Assembly: GCA_907163375.1 (NCBI GenBank)
Contig: CAJQUW010014366.1
Span: forward strand, 92,501 to 156,500
Direction of reading: 5' to 3'
Length of the DNA stretch: 64,000 bases
Source of the DNA: Prostheceraeus crozeri
Taxonomy: Eukaryota > Platyhelminthes > Polycladida > Euryleptidae
Shown here: positions 11,035 to 22,800 of the stretch, one piece after another
Position numbering within the stretch: position 1 is the first letter of the stretch
Layout of the letters: the number at the start of each line of letters is the position of its first letter
Notes under the pieces: generated by a model
Database searches by the model: none
What the model was told of the DNA's origin: nothing
What the model saw: only the letters and a program-made list of their open reading frames with translations
Program-made: the position numbers and the translations under genes

Positions 11035-13260
11035 CAGGCCTGTGATTACTCCTCAAATTCCTCAAATTTGTTTATTACTCCTCAAATCCTCAAAAATTCC
11101 TCAAATATAGCTTAACTATGAGAAATTCCTCAAATACGACACCCTACAGACTGAATGTCGGATAATGTATTTTTTTTGGCGAATGGCGATGATATGTAAA
11201 CTTTCAAACAAGAAGCTAAGATAGAATCCTGTAACATGTACCCTACATCCATACTGCTAATCATGAATCACTCATAATTTATTTCTTTTCTTTTTCTTCT
11301 CTCATGATTTATAACTTAATGATTCTTCTCTCACACACTTGGTAGATTTTAGATAGCGTAATCCCGCTGTGCTAGCTAGATCTGATATTTTAATTGGAAA
11401 CGGACCTGTCCTTTTATCATCTGAATGGGAAGACTGTTACATAAAATCTTTTCAATATATAAGTGATAAACATAATTTTGAAAAGGGCGACTTACTCACC
11501 AATTCCTTCCACATGAGGAGAGGAGAACCGTTGCTTGTCCTTCTAGCAAGTATTTTTAAATTTCTAGACATTTTAGGATATAATGATTTTCTTTTAGCCA
11601 TGTCATATTTAGCACATCAAAAATTAACCAGTCGTTAGCTTGTTTTTTTAATTTTGTTACTTTGACGCACCTTGACTTTGTTACGTTGAATACGTTGAAT
11701 GTCGTTTTCATTTCTGCAAGCTACAGGGCTGCAGATGTTCCGGTTCGTCTGGACTTATTTTGCTCAGCAGAGAAGTTGTCCGAAGTTATTGTCTGTCGAA
11801 CTCACTCATTAAATGCTTTCACGTATTTAATGAGTGAAACACTGCGATCAACCTACAGAAATTGTATATTTGAACACTGCAATTTTTTACTTCTAACTTC
11901 ATAATATTGCTTAGAATTCCAACAATACCTTTGTCACAACCTTCTTCATATGTTTCTGCGACTATATAGCTGCTAAATGCATGCCTGTACTTCTTAAAGA
12001 ACTTAAGGATATCGATCTTCCATATCCATTATATGATAACATATAGGTAGCCCAGCCCACTTGGATTTCAGTGCTCTTATCAACAGAAGCGTTTGTTTTA
12101 CTGACTCTCTTCCATTTTATTTCCGCTGAACATGAACACATCCGACGGGGTAAGGCGGATGGACCATAAATTTAGTGTCTACATGCCTCCTGGTCACTAG
12201 CGTGTGGGGGTTGGAAGCGTATGAAGCTCTGCTATCTCATGAGTCTTTTTGCAGCTACATTTTCCAGGGTCTGCCGACCGACATTTATCCTGGATGAATT
12301 ATCCACGTATAGATCGTTTTCATAATTTGCTGAACACAGGTTGGTGTGAAATTAGTGCACACATCGCTTATCGTTGTATGTGAACTTAGATTAATTAGGA
12401 CGCTGAACCACATAGTACTGGGTTGGTAGATTTTCAACCTGGGTCTACTGCAAGATGTGGACGTCAATATCTCGGTGCAACTTCATGCGAATAGAGGTGA
12501 TAATCTTTCACTCCTTGCCTGTATGAGACCAGCAACTCAACTGGCAAGCCTGCTCCTGACACTTGTTTTGTGTTGTATGAGAGAATTCATGTTCATTTGA
12601 ATGTAGATCGAAACGATATGATCAAACGCTAACAAGTAACCAAAACCCACCAAAACTTATGCAGTATAACGTAATATTAATAACTTAATGTGTAATGTGG
12701 CGTATCCTTCATGATAAATTACTGACTTTTTTTTTAAGTCACAAGCATTCCGTCAACGATTTTAAGCTTTCTATACTTATGGGTTACTCTCCTCCCAAAT
12801 TCGTCTAAAGTCCGTAAAAATCAATTGTTACAAAGCCCTAGATGCATGTGGTTGAGGATATATCATACATTCAAAAAATTACAGCATACAAATCTGACAA
12901 GCATAATTGAATTGGAGACGATAGCGTGAAGCTGAGCGATATCAGCAGCTTGATCTGACATCCTCTGTTCGACACATTCTAAGCAGATAATACTTGAGGC
13001 AACAAATTGATTTCGTAACAACGAAAGAAGTGATTATGACCAAGTCAGTATTCCTTTGGATATGCACGACTTCAAAAAGTGGGGTGTGGTCAACCCTTGG
13101 GTTACCTTCTTCGTTGTGACTTTCATGATTTGAAGTTTGGCCCAAAATCCGTGCTAAAATTTGTAGTTTTTCTTGCAATTATCATATTTGGCTCCGTTTC
13201 CATTCCTCAAATTTTTCACAAAAAATCCTCAATTTTTTTCATAGGCTAATCACAGGCCTG
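11035..13260. mobile_element. DNA transposon with CAGGCCTG ends and 6-bp target duplication
   Basis: The left end reads CAGGCCTGTGATTA and the right end is its inverted copy TAATCACAGGCCTG with one added base nearby. Both are flanked by the direct repeat CTACTG (11029-11034 and 13261-13266). Subterminal runs of CCTCAAAT-type repeats occur at both ends (11045-11125 and 13200-13240). The terminal CAG and subterminal repeats look hAT-like, but the 6-bp duplication is shorter than the usual 8 bp. The open frames inside (11369-11638, 11662-11904) show no transposase motif that I can identify, so this may be a non-autonomous or decayed copy. Confidence 0.65.
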
Positions 13261-13266
13261 CTACTG

Positions 13267-14188
13267 TCATTACATTTGCAAGTAGACGCAATTTAACATT
13301 CAATTTTGAACTAATTTTGAAATTCAAAATAAACCTTTTTCCAAATTTAATAAGATAGATATTCCAATGGATTTAGATTGCCAATATCAAGCCATTTAAT
13401 CCCCAATGATCCGTTTACTCGCTACGATTACGACACATCGCGCAGACTATGATGAAAAGTGCTATTTTTAGAAAGTCACTGATTTTGAGCTAATTCAAAA
13501 TACCCTATCCACATCGCAGAAAAATGTTGGAATATTTTTCAAAGATTCTTTATACATGCCTCCACATATCAGAAACCGCCGCTGAGTTGAATGTGTCTTT
13601 AAAAATTATTTGAAAAATAGTCAAACTATCGAGATTTTTTAGAAAAGATCAATTTCTTTCTGTTTTTGAAAATGCTGAGGATTTTTTCTCAGATATGTTT
13701 GAAAGACCGCTATGCAACAGACATCACAAGTGGTACAATGTCTAAATCACTAAAAATCTGGTTCATATACCGAAACCGGAGATTCACGTGGTGAAAGAAA
13801 CACTACTTTGCTTTGCGTGGAAATTTGTAAAAATTGGGATTTCAAGATTTTTCGATTTTGATTTATTCGAATTCCAAAGTTGCCAAAATAGTGGAAACAG
13901 CAAGAATATTTCGGAAATATTTTGGATTTCCTCGAGATAGACCCAAGGCTAGAAAATGTCACGATATATACTAATTTCGAGGAGGTCAGCCGCACAGCTT
14001 TCTTGAAATTTGTTGAAATGGTGTGGAATGACCCAAATGCATCGTACATAGATTACAGTGCTATTTCGACCTAAATTGGCTACAAGCTACATGGTAAATT
14101 TGCATCATGAATTTTTTTTTATTGGTTGGGTCTACGTGATGTCTCATGGCACGAAATTAAAAAGCGTCCATCTTATTTTTATCCTAGG
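13267..14188. other. No recognisable gene
   Basis: AT-rich sequence with imperfect GAAAATTT/AAATTTTC repeats. The minus-strand open frame at 13750-14049 has no recognisable motif. Confidence 0.35.
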
Positions 14189-14190
14189 TA

Positions 14191-15235
14191 CACTAATCCC
14201 AAAAATGTCTGTCACCTTTTGAACTGCCTTCTAATGCTAATAGGCAACATAGCTATAAAATTGCCAATTTAGATATATCTATGAAAGCATTGAACACTCT
14301 ATATGGCATGGATAAGTTGCTCACTGAATTGAATCATATTTCTATGGGTGATGCATGATCCATTGGCATTAGAAGGCTTTGATTTTGATGCTAATTGTAC
14401 TCAAGCATGCCTACACGATCAACGAAATGAAGACGACAGTAAAAAATGAGAAATAAAATTGAAAGAGAAAAATGATGGGAACTAAAGAAAAGATGGCTTG
14501 TAGTAGAGGCTTTTGGCTTTTCAGTAATCAAGGTGGCAACATCAGAAATTGTTTAACTTCTGAATTTAAGCAGAAGAATAATCTTAAGGGAGAGAGCGAG
14601 ACACAAAGCGAGATTTAGTTCAATTAATGTTCTTGAGGTGATCTGACTTTATGATTTTAGTGAGCTACAAACTCTGAAATCTTTCATGAAATTCGAAAAG
14701 CGTGAATACATGCGTAATGACTTAACTTACACCAAGTTTTTAATGCATCGTTAACAGACCATCGGATTCCATCATTCATGAAGTAATTCATCATTGGCTG
14801 ATCAGTTTCATCATGATAGGAACACTCGGAAGATGGCCATCTAGATCACCGGACCTTAATCCTATCGACATGTGTGATGGGATCTGGGTAAGATGAAAGT
14901 ATCCAAAAGAGGTGGTATTAACTGTTTGAAGGACATGCATTCCATCGTGCTCGATAAAAGTAGATGGCCATTCCATAGAGCGTAATTGATAGCTTGATAA
15001 TAATGCATGTAAATATTTGACTCGAAGAATCATAACTATGATAAATTTATCAGGAAGTCTCCTTCGTTACTAACATTAAAATAATATTGAAAATATCACA
15101 GTGGATTATCAGTAGGTTAATCACTTCTCTTGACTGAAACAGTAGAAACATTTATTACAGTAGGCCTATGGCAAGAGGCTTCCGATATATATATCTGATT
15201 ACATTTAAAGGTGACACACATTTTTGGGATTAGTG
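14191..15235 (+). mobile_element. Decayed Tc1-like transposon
   Basis: The termini are inverted repeats: CACTAATCCCAAAAATGT on the left and ACATTTTTGGGATTAGTG on the right. Each is flanked by TA (14189-14190, 15236-15237). At 14815-14885 the plus strand reads GRWPSRSPDLNPIDMCDGIW, which matches the SPDLNPIE block around the last catalytic residue of Tc1-like transposases; here Asp stands in the Glu position. The rest of the ~1 kb element is too decayed to read. Confidence 0.75.
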
Positions 15236-15237
15236 TA

Positions 15238-15900
15238 TGTGTTGCTGTCAGTATTAAAAGCTTGACGCATCGTTCCATTATCTTTAAAGGGATTTTTTTG
15301 ATATGATAAGACAAATCATCATGGTGAGTTTGACGCTTACACAACATGGTAGATTTATTTGATTTGCGATTTCGATGATTGACCGCGAAATGATTTTAAT
15401 TAATGATAAGCGTTAGTTTATCCTACAGCGTCAATGTGAAATTGATCAATTTTTGAATTTGTTGATCCGCTGATTAATTTATATTTGTTTGGAAGGTTAT
15501 AGATTCAACCATGTCACAATCATGGCACCATGTCAAGTCTGTCTTTTTTTTACATAAAATGAACAATTGTGTCGATGAAAATTACTTGCGAATGATATAA
15601 TTAGAAACTATTTCATTGCTAACATTGCTGACCAGTTGACTGTTTATTGCTGAAATGGAAACACAGGGATGGAAAACGGAAAACGCACTTTATCTGCGTA
15701 ATGTCCACAACAAAAAAGAAAGTTATTTTTCCAAATGGCAGTAGTCTGGTTTCGGTAATGATTTCAAAATCAAAAATGGACTGATGTGTGTGTACGGGAC
15801 AGAAAGTCTATCCAACAAATAGTAGTAACAACGGTTGGTTCTCCAAGCGTTCGCTCTCATATCCCAAAATGGAATTGCATCATACATTTTGATGACTTAT
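15238..15900. other. No recognisable gene
   Basis: AT-rich spacer between the Tc1-like element and a LINE tail. I see no coding or structured feature. Confidence 0.35.
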
Positions 15901-15905
15901 TTACT

Positions 15906-16140
15906 TCCTTACTGACCGGTTTTACGTCCTTGGTTCCACCAGTTTTGAGGGTTGGACGGTATTCCATGCCCATTCCAATGTTGAGGACGGATAGCGCTCC
16001 TCCATGCACCACGATCCTGTGCAGTTCGACGATCGAGCCGCAGGTCGCGGAGGTCCTTGTCCACATTGTGAATCCATCTTTTCCTCTGGCCTCCTCGGAT
16101 GTTCGGACCAGGCACTTCAAAAGTCTTCAAAGACTGATAA
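15906..16140 (-). mobile_element. LINE 3' tail fragment
   Basis: The minus strand reads GGQRKRWIHNVDKDL, then LDRRTAQDRGAWRSAI, and runs to a stop near 15909. This is the conserved C-terminal block of ORF2 of the same broad LINE type seen elsewhere in the window. Only the tail is present, so it is a 5'-truncated insertion. Confidence 0.7.
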
Positions 16141-16169
16141 TTGAAGTAGTGGTATGTCATTGGCCTTGA

Positions 16170-16670
16170 TTAACCTTCAAGCTGACTTGAATTCAATACT
16201 AATTAGACAAGTTGAAATTTTTGTCCGGCGAGTTGGTATCCATTTTAACTTAGTTTCGTGTCATTTCCATCACAATTGCGTATGCAGTATAATGCGATGT
16301 GATATAGGATTGATGATATTTGAAAAATCTGTTATCAGCTCCTATAGTTTACTTTACGACCTCAATTTTTTCAGTTTGAAGTGTCGCTCTTTTTTTGGGA
16401 TATTTGCTTCCGAAAATATAGCATCTCTGATTTCGAGCCTACGTTTTCAAATTATAAGTTCAACCACTGAAATGCGGTTAGCTGGAAGAACTCGATCAAA
16501 TGAGTTCAAGACATGTTATCCTGTCAATCGGTGAGATGTGTACAGAAATTGTCAACACCTCAGCTACTAGATATTTTGCTAGCATGGATTTTTGGCCAGA
16601 TGATCACTATGCATATTACCAATTTCCTTGCCATTAATGAACTAACTTAACTTATTATCATCCATCTGCG
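16170..16670. other. No recognisable gene
   Basis: The plus-strand open frame at 16154-16534 mostly shadows the adjacent LINE tail and then runs into AT-rich spacer. I see no motif. Confidence 0.3.
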
Positions 16671-16679
16671 GAGCGGCTA

Positions 16680-17430
16680 TCGCCTTACTCCAGTTGGTTA
16701 TTTACAGAAAGTCGCCAGCGATTTTATCATAAATGTATTTCATACCGGTTTCAGTACGATATGGACGTAACATCATCAGTGACAGCAACCAAGAACAATG
16801 AATGTACATTTTTTACACAAGAGTGAATTACATGAGCAGTTTTTGATGAAATAACAGACAAACAAAATTACGACGACATTAGCAGCAAAAATATTGGTTC
16901 TGACTTTAAATTGCTGTTCATAAGCATCTTTGGGCTAGATTTTATTATAATTGCTTTTGCCATTTTTGTTTGTAGCAACATTTTGTAGTTTTGTTATGTT
17001 GGTATGTGTCTGTGCAATGATGAATCTGATGGTGGTCTGCCAAGATGTTCTTTAATGCGTGTGCATGAATATCTGCGAGTCTCTCCGATATAACATTCTT
17101 GGCAATGTTCACAGTCACCAAACCAGGGAAAAGTGCTCGTTTAATGGAATTTTATCTTTGTATTGGCAAATGTTCTGCGTTTTGTAAGTATTGCAAGTAA
17201 ATTTGTTTTGGATTCTTTCAATACTCTGTTTATGCTTCGACTTTTCTTAGTAAATTTCTTCTATATTAGGTAATTTCCAGAAGTTTCTTTCTCTTCGTCT
17301 GAACATTTGCTTTTGGCTTTTCACATTCTTTGAATATCTTTTGTATGTAATTTTTGTTGTAACCATTTTTCTCAAATACACGCTGAACAAACTGATTGTA
17401 TTTATCACGCATATATTTATATATACATTA
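16680..17430 (-). mobile_element. Penelope-like element 3' fragment with GIY-YIG endonuclease remnant
   Basis: On the minus strand around 17000-17130 the frame reads CEHCQECYIGETRR followed by TRIKEHLGR. This has the cysteine pair and the YIG...R...EH pattern of the GIY-YIG endonuclease at the C-terminus of Penelope-like elements. A hammerhead-like motif lies about 200 bp further 3'. Upstream sequence (17140-17430) is protein-like but broken. It sits head-to-tail behind another PLE 3' end at 17500-18130. Confidence 0.65.
16735..16790 (-). ncRNA. Candidate hammerhead ribozyme (PLE-associated)
   Basis: The minus strand contains CUGAUGA (16773-16779), a stem II of UACG with CGUA, and GAAA (16749-16752). 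The self-complementary ACCGGU follows (stem III, 16744-16749), then A as the cleavage-site base. UCA before the core pairs with UGA after the cleavage site as the base of stem I. Every required core base is present. A zero-loop palindromic stem III is the form reported for Penelope-associated hammerheads. Confidence 0.55.
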
Positions 17431-17499
17431 TATTTCTTTGAAAATAGGCATCCGGAGTAATCATTTTGTTAGAAAAAACTTGCTCATCAGGAATATATA

Positions 17500-17560
17500 A
17501 TTTAATCACAAATTTTCACAGTCGGAACTCCGGTGCGTCGTCAGGAGTGAAAATGTGAGT
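17500..17560 (-). ncRNA. Candidate hammerhead ribozyme, decayed
   Basis: The minus strand carries CUGACGA (17538-17544), a stem II with a CGGA/UCCG pairing, GAA, a short AAUU stem III, U, and GUGA. GUGA can pair with UCAC upstream if a two-base bulge is allowed. It lies about 50-110 bp beyond the stop codon of the adjacent PLE endonuclease. Confidence 0.4.
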
Positions 17561-17611
17561 GGTGAAAGCTGAGCTAAAAGATATGCAAGTTACCTAAAAA
17601 TTCAAAACTAT

Positions 17612-18109
17612 TCACTGTTGCTTTTTATGGCGGACAGTGGCATAGAAAGTGTCAAGCTCTATGTGTCGGTTAATGGATCTTTGATCTGAATACCACGCTT
17701 CCTTAAAAAGTCTTCCACATCTATGATGGCATGTATCCAAAGGTTTTGTATTATCCCAATCAAATTGATGATTAGTTTCCGATATGTGTGATGAAATTTG
17801 AGATTTATGGCATGTTCTTGTCACTGCTAACCGGTGTTCATGAATCCGTGTTTTTAATTGTTTTGCTGCTTGACCCACATAAACTTTCTCGCAGTTGGCA
17901 CATGGGATTTGATAAATTGTATGTGTCTTCTCGAAGCTTGATTTTTGTTCCTTTGTTTTTGATAAGATTGATCGAATGGTTGAGCAAGGTTTGTCACATA
18001 TTTTGATATTATGTTCCCTTAGTATCCTTGAGGTTGCTTCTAAAATGTTTTGATATGTGGTGCAGCATAAAACGATTCCTTTTTTCATTGTTTGATTTGC
18101 TTCGATCAT
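17612..18109 (-). CDS. Penelope-like GIY-YIG endonuclease C-terminal region (partial)
   Basis: An open frame of 165 residues encodes the end of a PLE polyprotein. An N-terminal part (KGIVLCCTTYQ and so on) resembles the RT-endonuclease linker. After it comes IYQIPCANCEKVYVGQAAKQ, a GIY-YIG-type motif preceded by the C-x2-C typical of PLE endonucleases, then RIHEH, with the Arg and His of the active site. A conserved tail follows (SSHISETNHQFDWDN). In Penelope elements this domain nicks target DNA for reverse transcription. The frame is open to the stop, which is unusual among the relics here, but the RT is absent, so the element cannot move on its own. Confidence 0.75.
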   Translation of the reverse strand: MIEANQTMKKGIVLCCTTYQNILEATSRILREHNIKICDKPCSTIRSILSKTKEQKSSFEKTHTIYQIPCANCEKVYVGQAAKQLKTRIHEHRLAVTRTCHKSQISSHISETNHQFDWDNTKPLDTCHHRCGRLFKEAWYSDQRSINRHIELDTFYATVRHKKQQ

Positions 18110-18134
18110 TCGATTTGCTTGTTTCTTTTCAAAT

Positions 18135-18630
18135 TGGTTTCATGTTTGACTTGCAAATCTGTCATTAAAACCATTGTGATTGAATCTAGGACAGAAATTG
18201 TACAACTACACTTTTTATAACATCGGACTCATAAAAGAGAAACTCGACTATGCAGTCCAGAAATAAGACCTTGATTCATTCTTTCCTAAGAAGTCATTCT
18301 TTTTTAAAACTTATTTACATGGTCAATGGCGAAAGTCATTATTAACTATATATATTGTTTAACGTAAGTTGAATGAAGTTTATGGAGCATACAAAAGGAA
18401 GATGGAAAAAATTCAAATGATGTAACAAGAATTCAGAAAACCAGACTTCGATATTCACTGCACTTTACCTTAATCTCATATTTAGAGTACAATACATGGC
18501 TTCTCAAAGACTAAAGTTGATGTTATCATTGTTGCTGAATGAGCATTACCGACCACTGTGTTGCGCGTTTACGGCATGATCGTAGGATGTCACCTGGAAA
18601 GTCTCAAATTCTATCAGCACCATACTATCA
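18135..18630. other. No recognisable gene
   Basis: Short AT-rich spacer. It may include older PLE sequence upstream of the endonuclease, but no motif is readable. Confidence 0.3.
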
Positions 18631-18632
18631 TA

Positions 18633-20010
18633 CATGGTGTCCATAAAGTTTGTACCTGGTTTTACCTCACTGTCATTTTAACAGAAAATGTTCTAAGTCA
18701 AATTTGATTCGTCACACGTAGTGATGAGACCTTTAAGTTTTGTTTACAACAATATCTAAGTATTACAACACAGACTGTCAGATGTTATGTTTGAATACCT
18801 TATTTGCACAATTCGAGTCATGTGAATTTCTCGTAAACAGTACACGCTTATTTTTTTATCATAGAAAGCATATCCTCGATTGCAAGTTTAAGTTTTGTAT
18901 TACCAAAAATTGCTCGTGTAAAAATGCTGCACAGAAAATTAGTAAATTTGAATAAAAGCTGAGGAAAGTTTAAATATGTTATTCGCGTGCGACTTTATGA
19001 TGATTCAAATTACAGGAAAAGTTTCAATACCTGCCGGCATACTAGCTCCTGATGGCCGTATACAACATTACGATGCTTATGGCGAAGCTGAAATCTGATA
19101 CTTTGGTTGAACGCCAATTTATAAAAGGGAAGACTCAAAGAAACGGGTTAATTTCAATATTGACCTTGCTCTGGGATGCCTAGCGTAGCAGAGGATAAAG
19201 TTCAAATTCACGAATTCACGAAATTACAGCTCAACATCACTTCGCAATGTAGCGTCATTGACTAAGATTCTAAGGAGAGCTACTCCATAAAAAGAAAAAT
19301 TTGCGATGCATGAGATTTTCTTTTCTCAACAACGAAAGGCCTACGAAGATGATTAAATGTTGAGGATTGCAAGGTGTAGTGGTTTTCATGAACTTATTCA
19401 CTTTGACGACGAATTTGTAACTATGCAGCCTGATTAAGGAGCTTCCACATTGTGTGGGAATGTCAACCGGTACAGCTATGTAATTTGAGGAACAGAGTGA
19501 CTGTGTCGCTGAAGTATATGCCTAATGTTCCAGGGTCGCTGATTACAGTGGTGACCAATGTTTCATCATGAGATCATTGACGTAATTTTTTATGCAAGTG
19601 CTGCTGTCAATACCAACAAAGCCACGCTTGAGCTTGCTTTCATTCTGTTATTGAAGAGGTGCAGGAAGTCGCTCCATCATGACGGTACTCACTTATACTG
19701 AGTTTCGGAAGTTCGAGGATTCCTAACCAACAACTTTCCTGGAAGATGGATCAGAAGGGATGGCGATTCTCAAGACCGACAGAAACCCAGATTTAAGTCC
19801 TCTGATTTTTTATTTGTCGGAAGCTAACGTTGATGTTAGCTTCAACATTAGTATTAATTTTTTCAAAATAATTTGCCCACATCTAGAAGCTCATCATTCA
19901 TTATCTTTCATGTCAGGTCAAATCTCCTTTTGCTACCGATAAAGATATGTAATCCAGTACAACCTGTTCATATCTACATTGCATCATATCATATCTCATT
20001 GTAAATATCA
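18633..20010 (+). mobile_element. Mariner-like transposon relic
   Basis: The left end starts near CATGGTGTCCATAAAGTTTG, a mariner-type terminus. At 19670-19800 broken frames read RGFLTNNFPGRWIRRDG and then NPDLSPLIFYL, the counterparts of R-x-YL...FPGRWIGR and RSPDLTPLDFFLWG around the last catalytic residue. No continuous transposase frame remains, and the right terminus was not found. Confidence 0.6.
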
Positions 20011-20049
20011 TTTTCAAACTAATCATTCAAACTCCTACGAACATCAATA

Positions 20050-20106
20050 GATTCTTTTGTACCTGAAGATGATTGCCGGATAGCGGTCGAAAAAAATTGT
20101 ACAAAC
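20050..20106 (+). ncRNA. Candidate hammerhead ribozyme
   Basis: UUUGUAC (20056-20062) pairs perfectly with GUACAAA (20099-20105) as stem I. Between them lie CUGAAGA (position 7 of the core is variable), a 6-bp stem II (GAUUGC with GCGGUC, two G-U pairs), GAA and a short A/U stem III. The order and spacing match a type I hammerhead. No PLE coding sequence is adjacent; the motif follows the mariner relic. Confidence 0.5.
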
Positions 20107-20109
20107 ATT

Positions 20110-22800
20110 CAAAAATAGTTGTGACAACATCATAAAATACTCTTGACTCTTTCCAACTATAAACCTTTCTTTCAATGTTAAAGACGACGGATGCTTTTGA
20201 AAATAAAGTGAAATCTCATTAAGTGGGTGGGTATATGTCGCTATAAGAAATTGTGAGGTTCTAAGTACGGACTAGGAGACACATTTTCATGCACATTAGA
20301 AGGCATTTAGTTGTTGCGTCATTTCACTGCTCAGCTTTGAACGACGGTTGTATTTTTTCTGGTAAAATATTTCAACGAGGCATGATAATGGTGGTTGGTG
20401 ACTATCCGAAAAGGGCATTGTTTTAAAATGTGTTTTTGCTTCTAGGCCTGTCATCAGGCTAATAGGATCCCTTCAACAACTAAATGACAAAGGACCCTCG
20501 TTTTTCAAAGACATAAGAAAGCATTATAATATACATGTACATGTACATTCTCTCAATTGATTTCATACTTATTAATTTCGTCCGTTGAATGGCTATGTAG
20601 GCCTATATCCGAATTCCAATTAAATTCGTCACTTCTGTAGGAATTTCCAATAATTTCGTCTTGTCATGGAGATCTATGAATCATGATCATGTTATTCCAA
20701 TTAAATTTGCAGAAGAAAATTCAATTTCGTGTGCTTCATTTTCCGCCTTTTTATAAAGTAGCAACCTCAATAGGTCCCAAGCATGTCATTGCTTTATATT
20801 TCTGGAATGCATTTCCGTCATTTTCAAAGTATTAGTTCTGCATCCCTTTCTTTAGCAGTTTCATTCCCGATGTTTCTAATCTCGCATTTTAGCTGTAACA
20901 AAATGTTTTTGTTTAAATCGCTATGAACAAATATGCGAAGTAAGACCCTAGAATAAAATTCTAAAATGTTATCCAAATGGATGCATCTACTCATGCATTG
21001 TACACATATATTGTCACACTGAGCGATATTTTTTCCAACAATACAAACGTGTAGTTGTCTATATGACTTTCTGTTGCATTATCGCTCAATATTTTTTGTC
21101 AAGGGGAATAGCAGGATGGAAAGTGAATTCACATGAATGGGAAATATTGTGTTATTAAAACACTGACATACGTGTAAATGCAAAATCCACTGGAATATTC
21201 GTCATTCCATGAATAAATTTATAGTGTGTCAATCGCTTTAGAACTTAAAACGATGTTATTTCTGGCTGATTGGATTTTGATATTGATATCTACCTGAAGT
21301 TTCATTTAGTCACCACTCTTCTATTTTATCAGTATTTCTGTCTTATTCGATAATATAATAGTCACACTTTTTATCGAGTTGTGCAGTTTGCATTAATTGT
21401 GCTAACAGTGAGTTTCGATGTATTTTGTTTCGCACCACCACTCTCGATGCAAACCATGTGGTTCTATTTTTCTATAATTCGATAGCATTTTATCAGTCAT
21501 CACGTATTCCATTGGTACGGCAAAATTCAAATTTACTTCGAATTCGATCGGAATTACATGATCATAATTCGGTGATATCTAAGGAAAGGCGAAATCGGAG
21601 ATTCATATAGAGGTGAGTGTAGTGCCTTTACATTCGAAATGAAATGGAATAAGTATCATACAAATTACAATACTATTGAATCAATTGAGAAAATATACAC
21701 AGCATTACGATTTGCCACTGATATAAATCGAGTCAACGGATACATGCAGTTCGGTGCGCAATTGCACACCTCAATGATTTTATGTTCTTCCTAAAGATTT
21801 TGATAGACATATTGTTGGACATAAGTCTGTTCTCTTGCCTCATGGGGAGCCACAAAGAAAAGAGAAAATAAACAGCTCATATTTGTCACGAAATTGCCTG
21901 TGGTATTCCTTGTTTTCTGTGCAAATGTTTTCTATTCATTTTATCTGTCAGTCTGTCATGTCAATTATTTTGAGAACAATCAAAGAACTATCAATCACTT
22001 ACTGGCAAATTAAAATGTAAAAAAATACTTGATTATAAACATGTAGGTCTTGTTTATCACATTTAATGCATCCAATATATGTACACAGACATTTTTGCCG
22101 GTCATGTGTGACCACGTCAATCTGCATTGTTTTTTCTGTGGCCATCATATTTAATGATATTGATTCTGTTGAGCTCCGATGAATGAAATTGAATTTCTTG
22201 CAAAACTTATACTTGTCGATTGATATCATGGAAATATACTGTTTATCTGAAGTTCGCTAGAATGGAAATTGACTCAAGGTCGCGGCACATCCGGGGAACT
22301 AAGTTGGGGCATGAAGAACCAATTAAAAGCTTCGATTTACTCATGTGACTGATTCTAGCCCAATGATACAGACGTTGGCAGGTGCATCCAAGTGAAAATG
22401 CGTGCGATTTATGTACCGTTATTGTGCATTGCACGAAGCTTAATTTCCATTCTAGAGGTTTTATTGTTGTCAATTTCTATGATTGATATAAAGATCCATT
22501 ACTTTTTCGGCTGTCTACAGATAACATTGATCCATTGTTGCTATTCTGTACAATACCTTACGATTTCGAGTGTTGTACCATTACCAGTTATCTCTCTAGT
22601 TATTGCGCTCGGTTTTGCGATCTATAGATTACATTCGCTAATGAAGTCATTCTTGGCAATTTTACAGAGGTTATTACCAATATGAATTTAATGCTATATT
22701 TCGTGCTTTTGACGTAATGTTGCTCTGGTTTCGATATCTATATGTGAAGCTTCGATATGTAGATAATCGAGGAGACTATCAAACTGTCCTCCTACAAATG
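20110..22800. other. No recognisable gene
   Basis: About 2.7 kb of AT-rich sequence without a supported exon. A weak hammerhead-like string (CUGAUGA, GGCC, GAAGC) occurs on the minus strand at about 20438-20465. Small open frames here have no motifs. Confidence 0.35.

Larger units (their letters stand above)
17500..18130 (-). mobile_element. Penelope-like element 3' end
   Basis: This contains the C-terminal endonuclease region of a PLE and a 3' region with a hammerhead-like motif. The reverse transcriptase part is missing upstream, so the copy is 5'-truncated. Confidence 0.75.
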
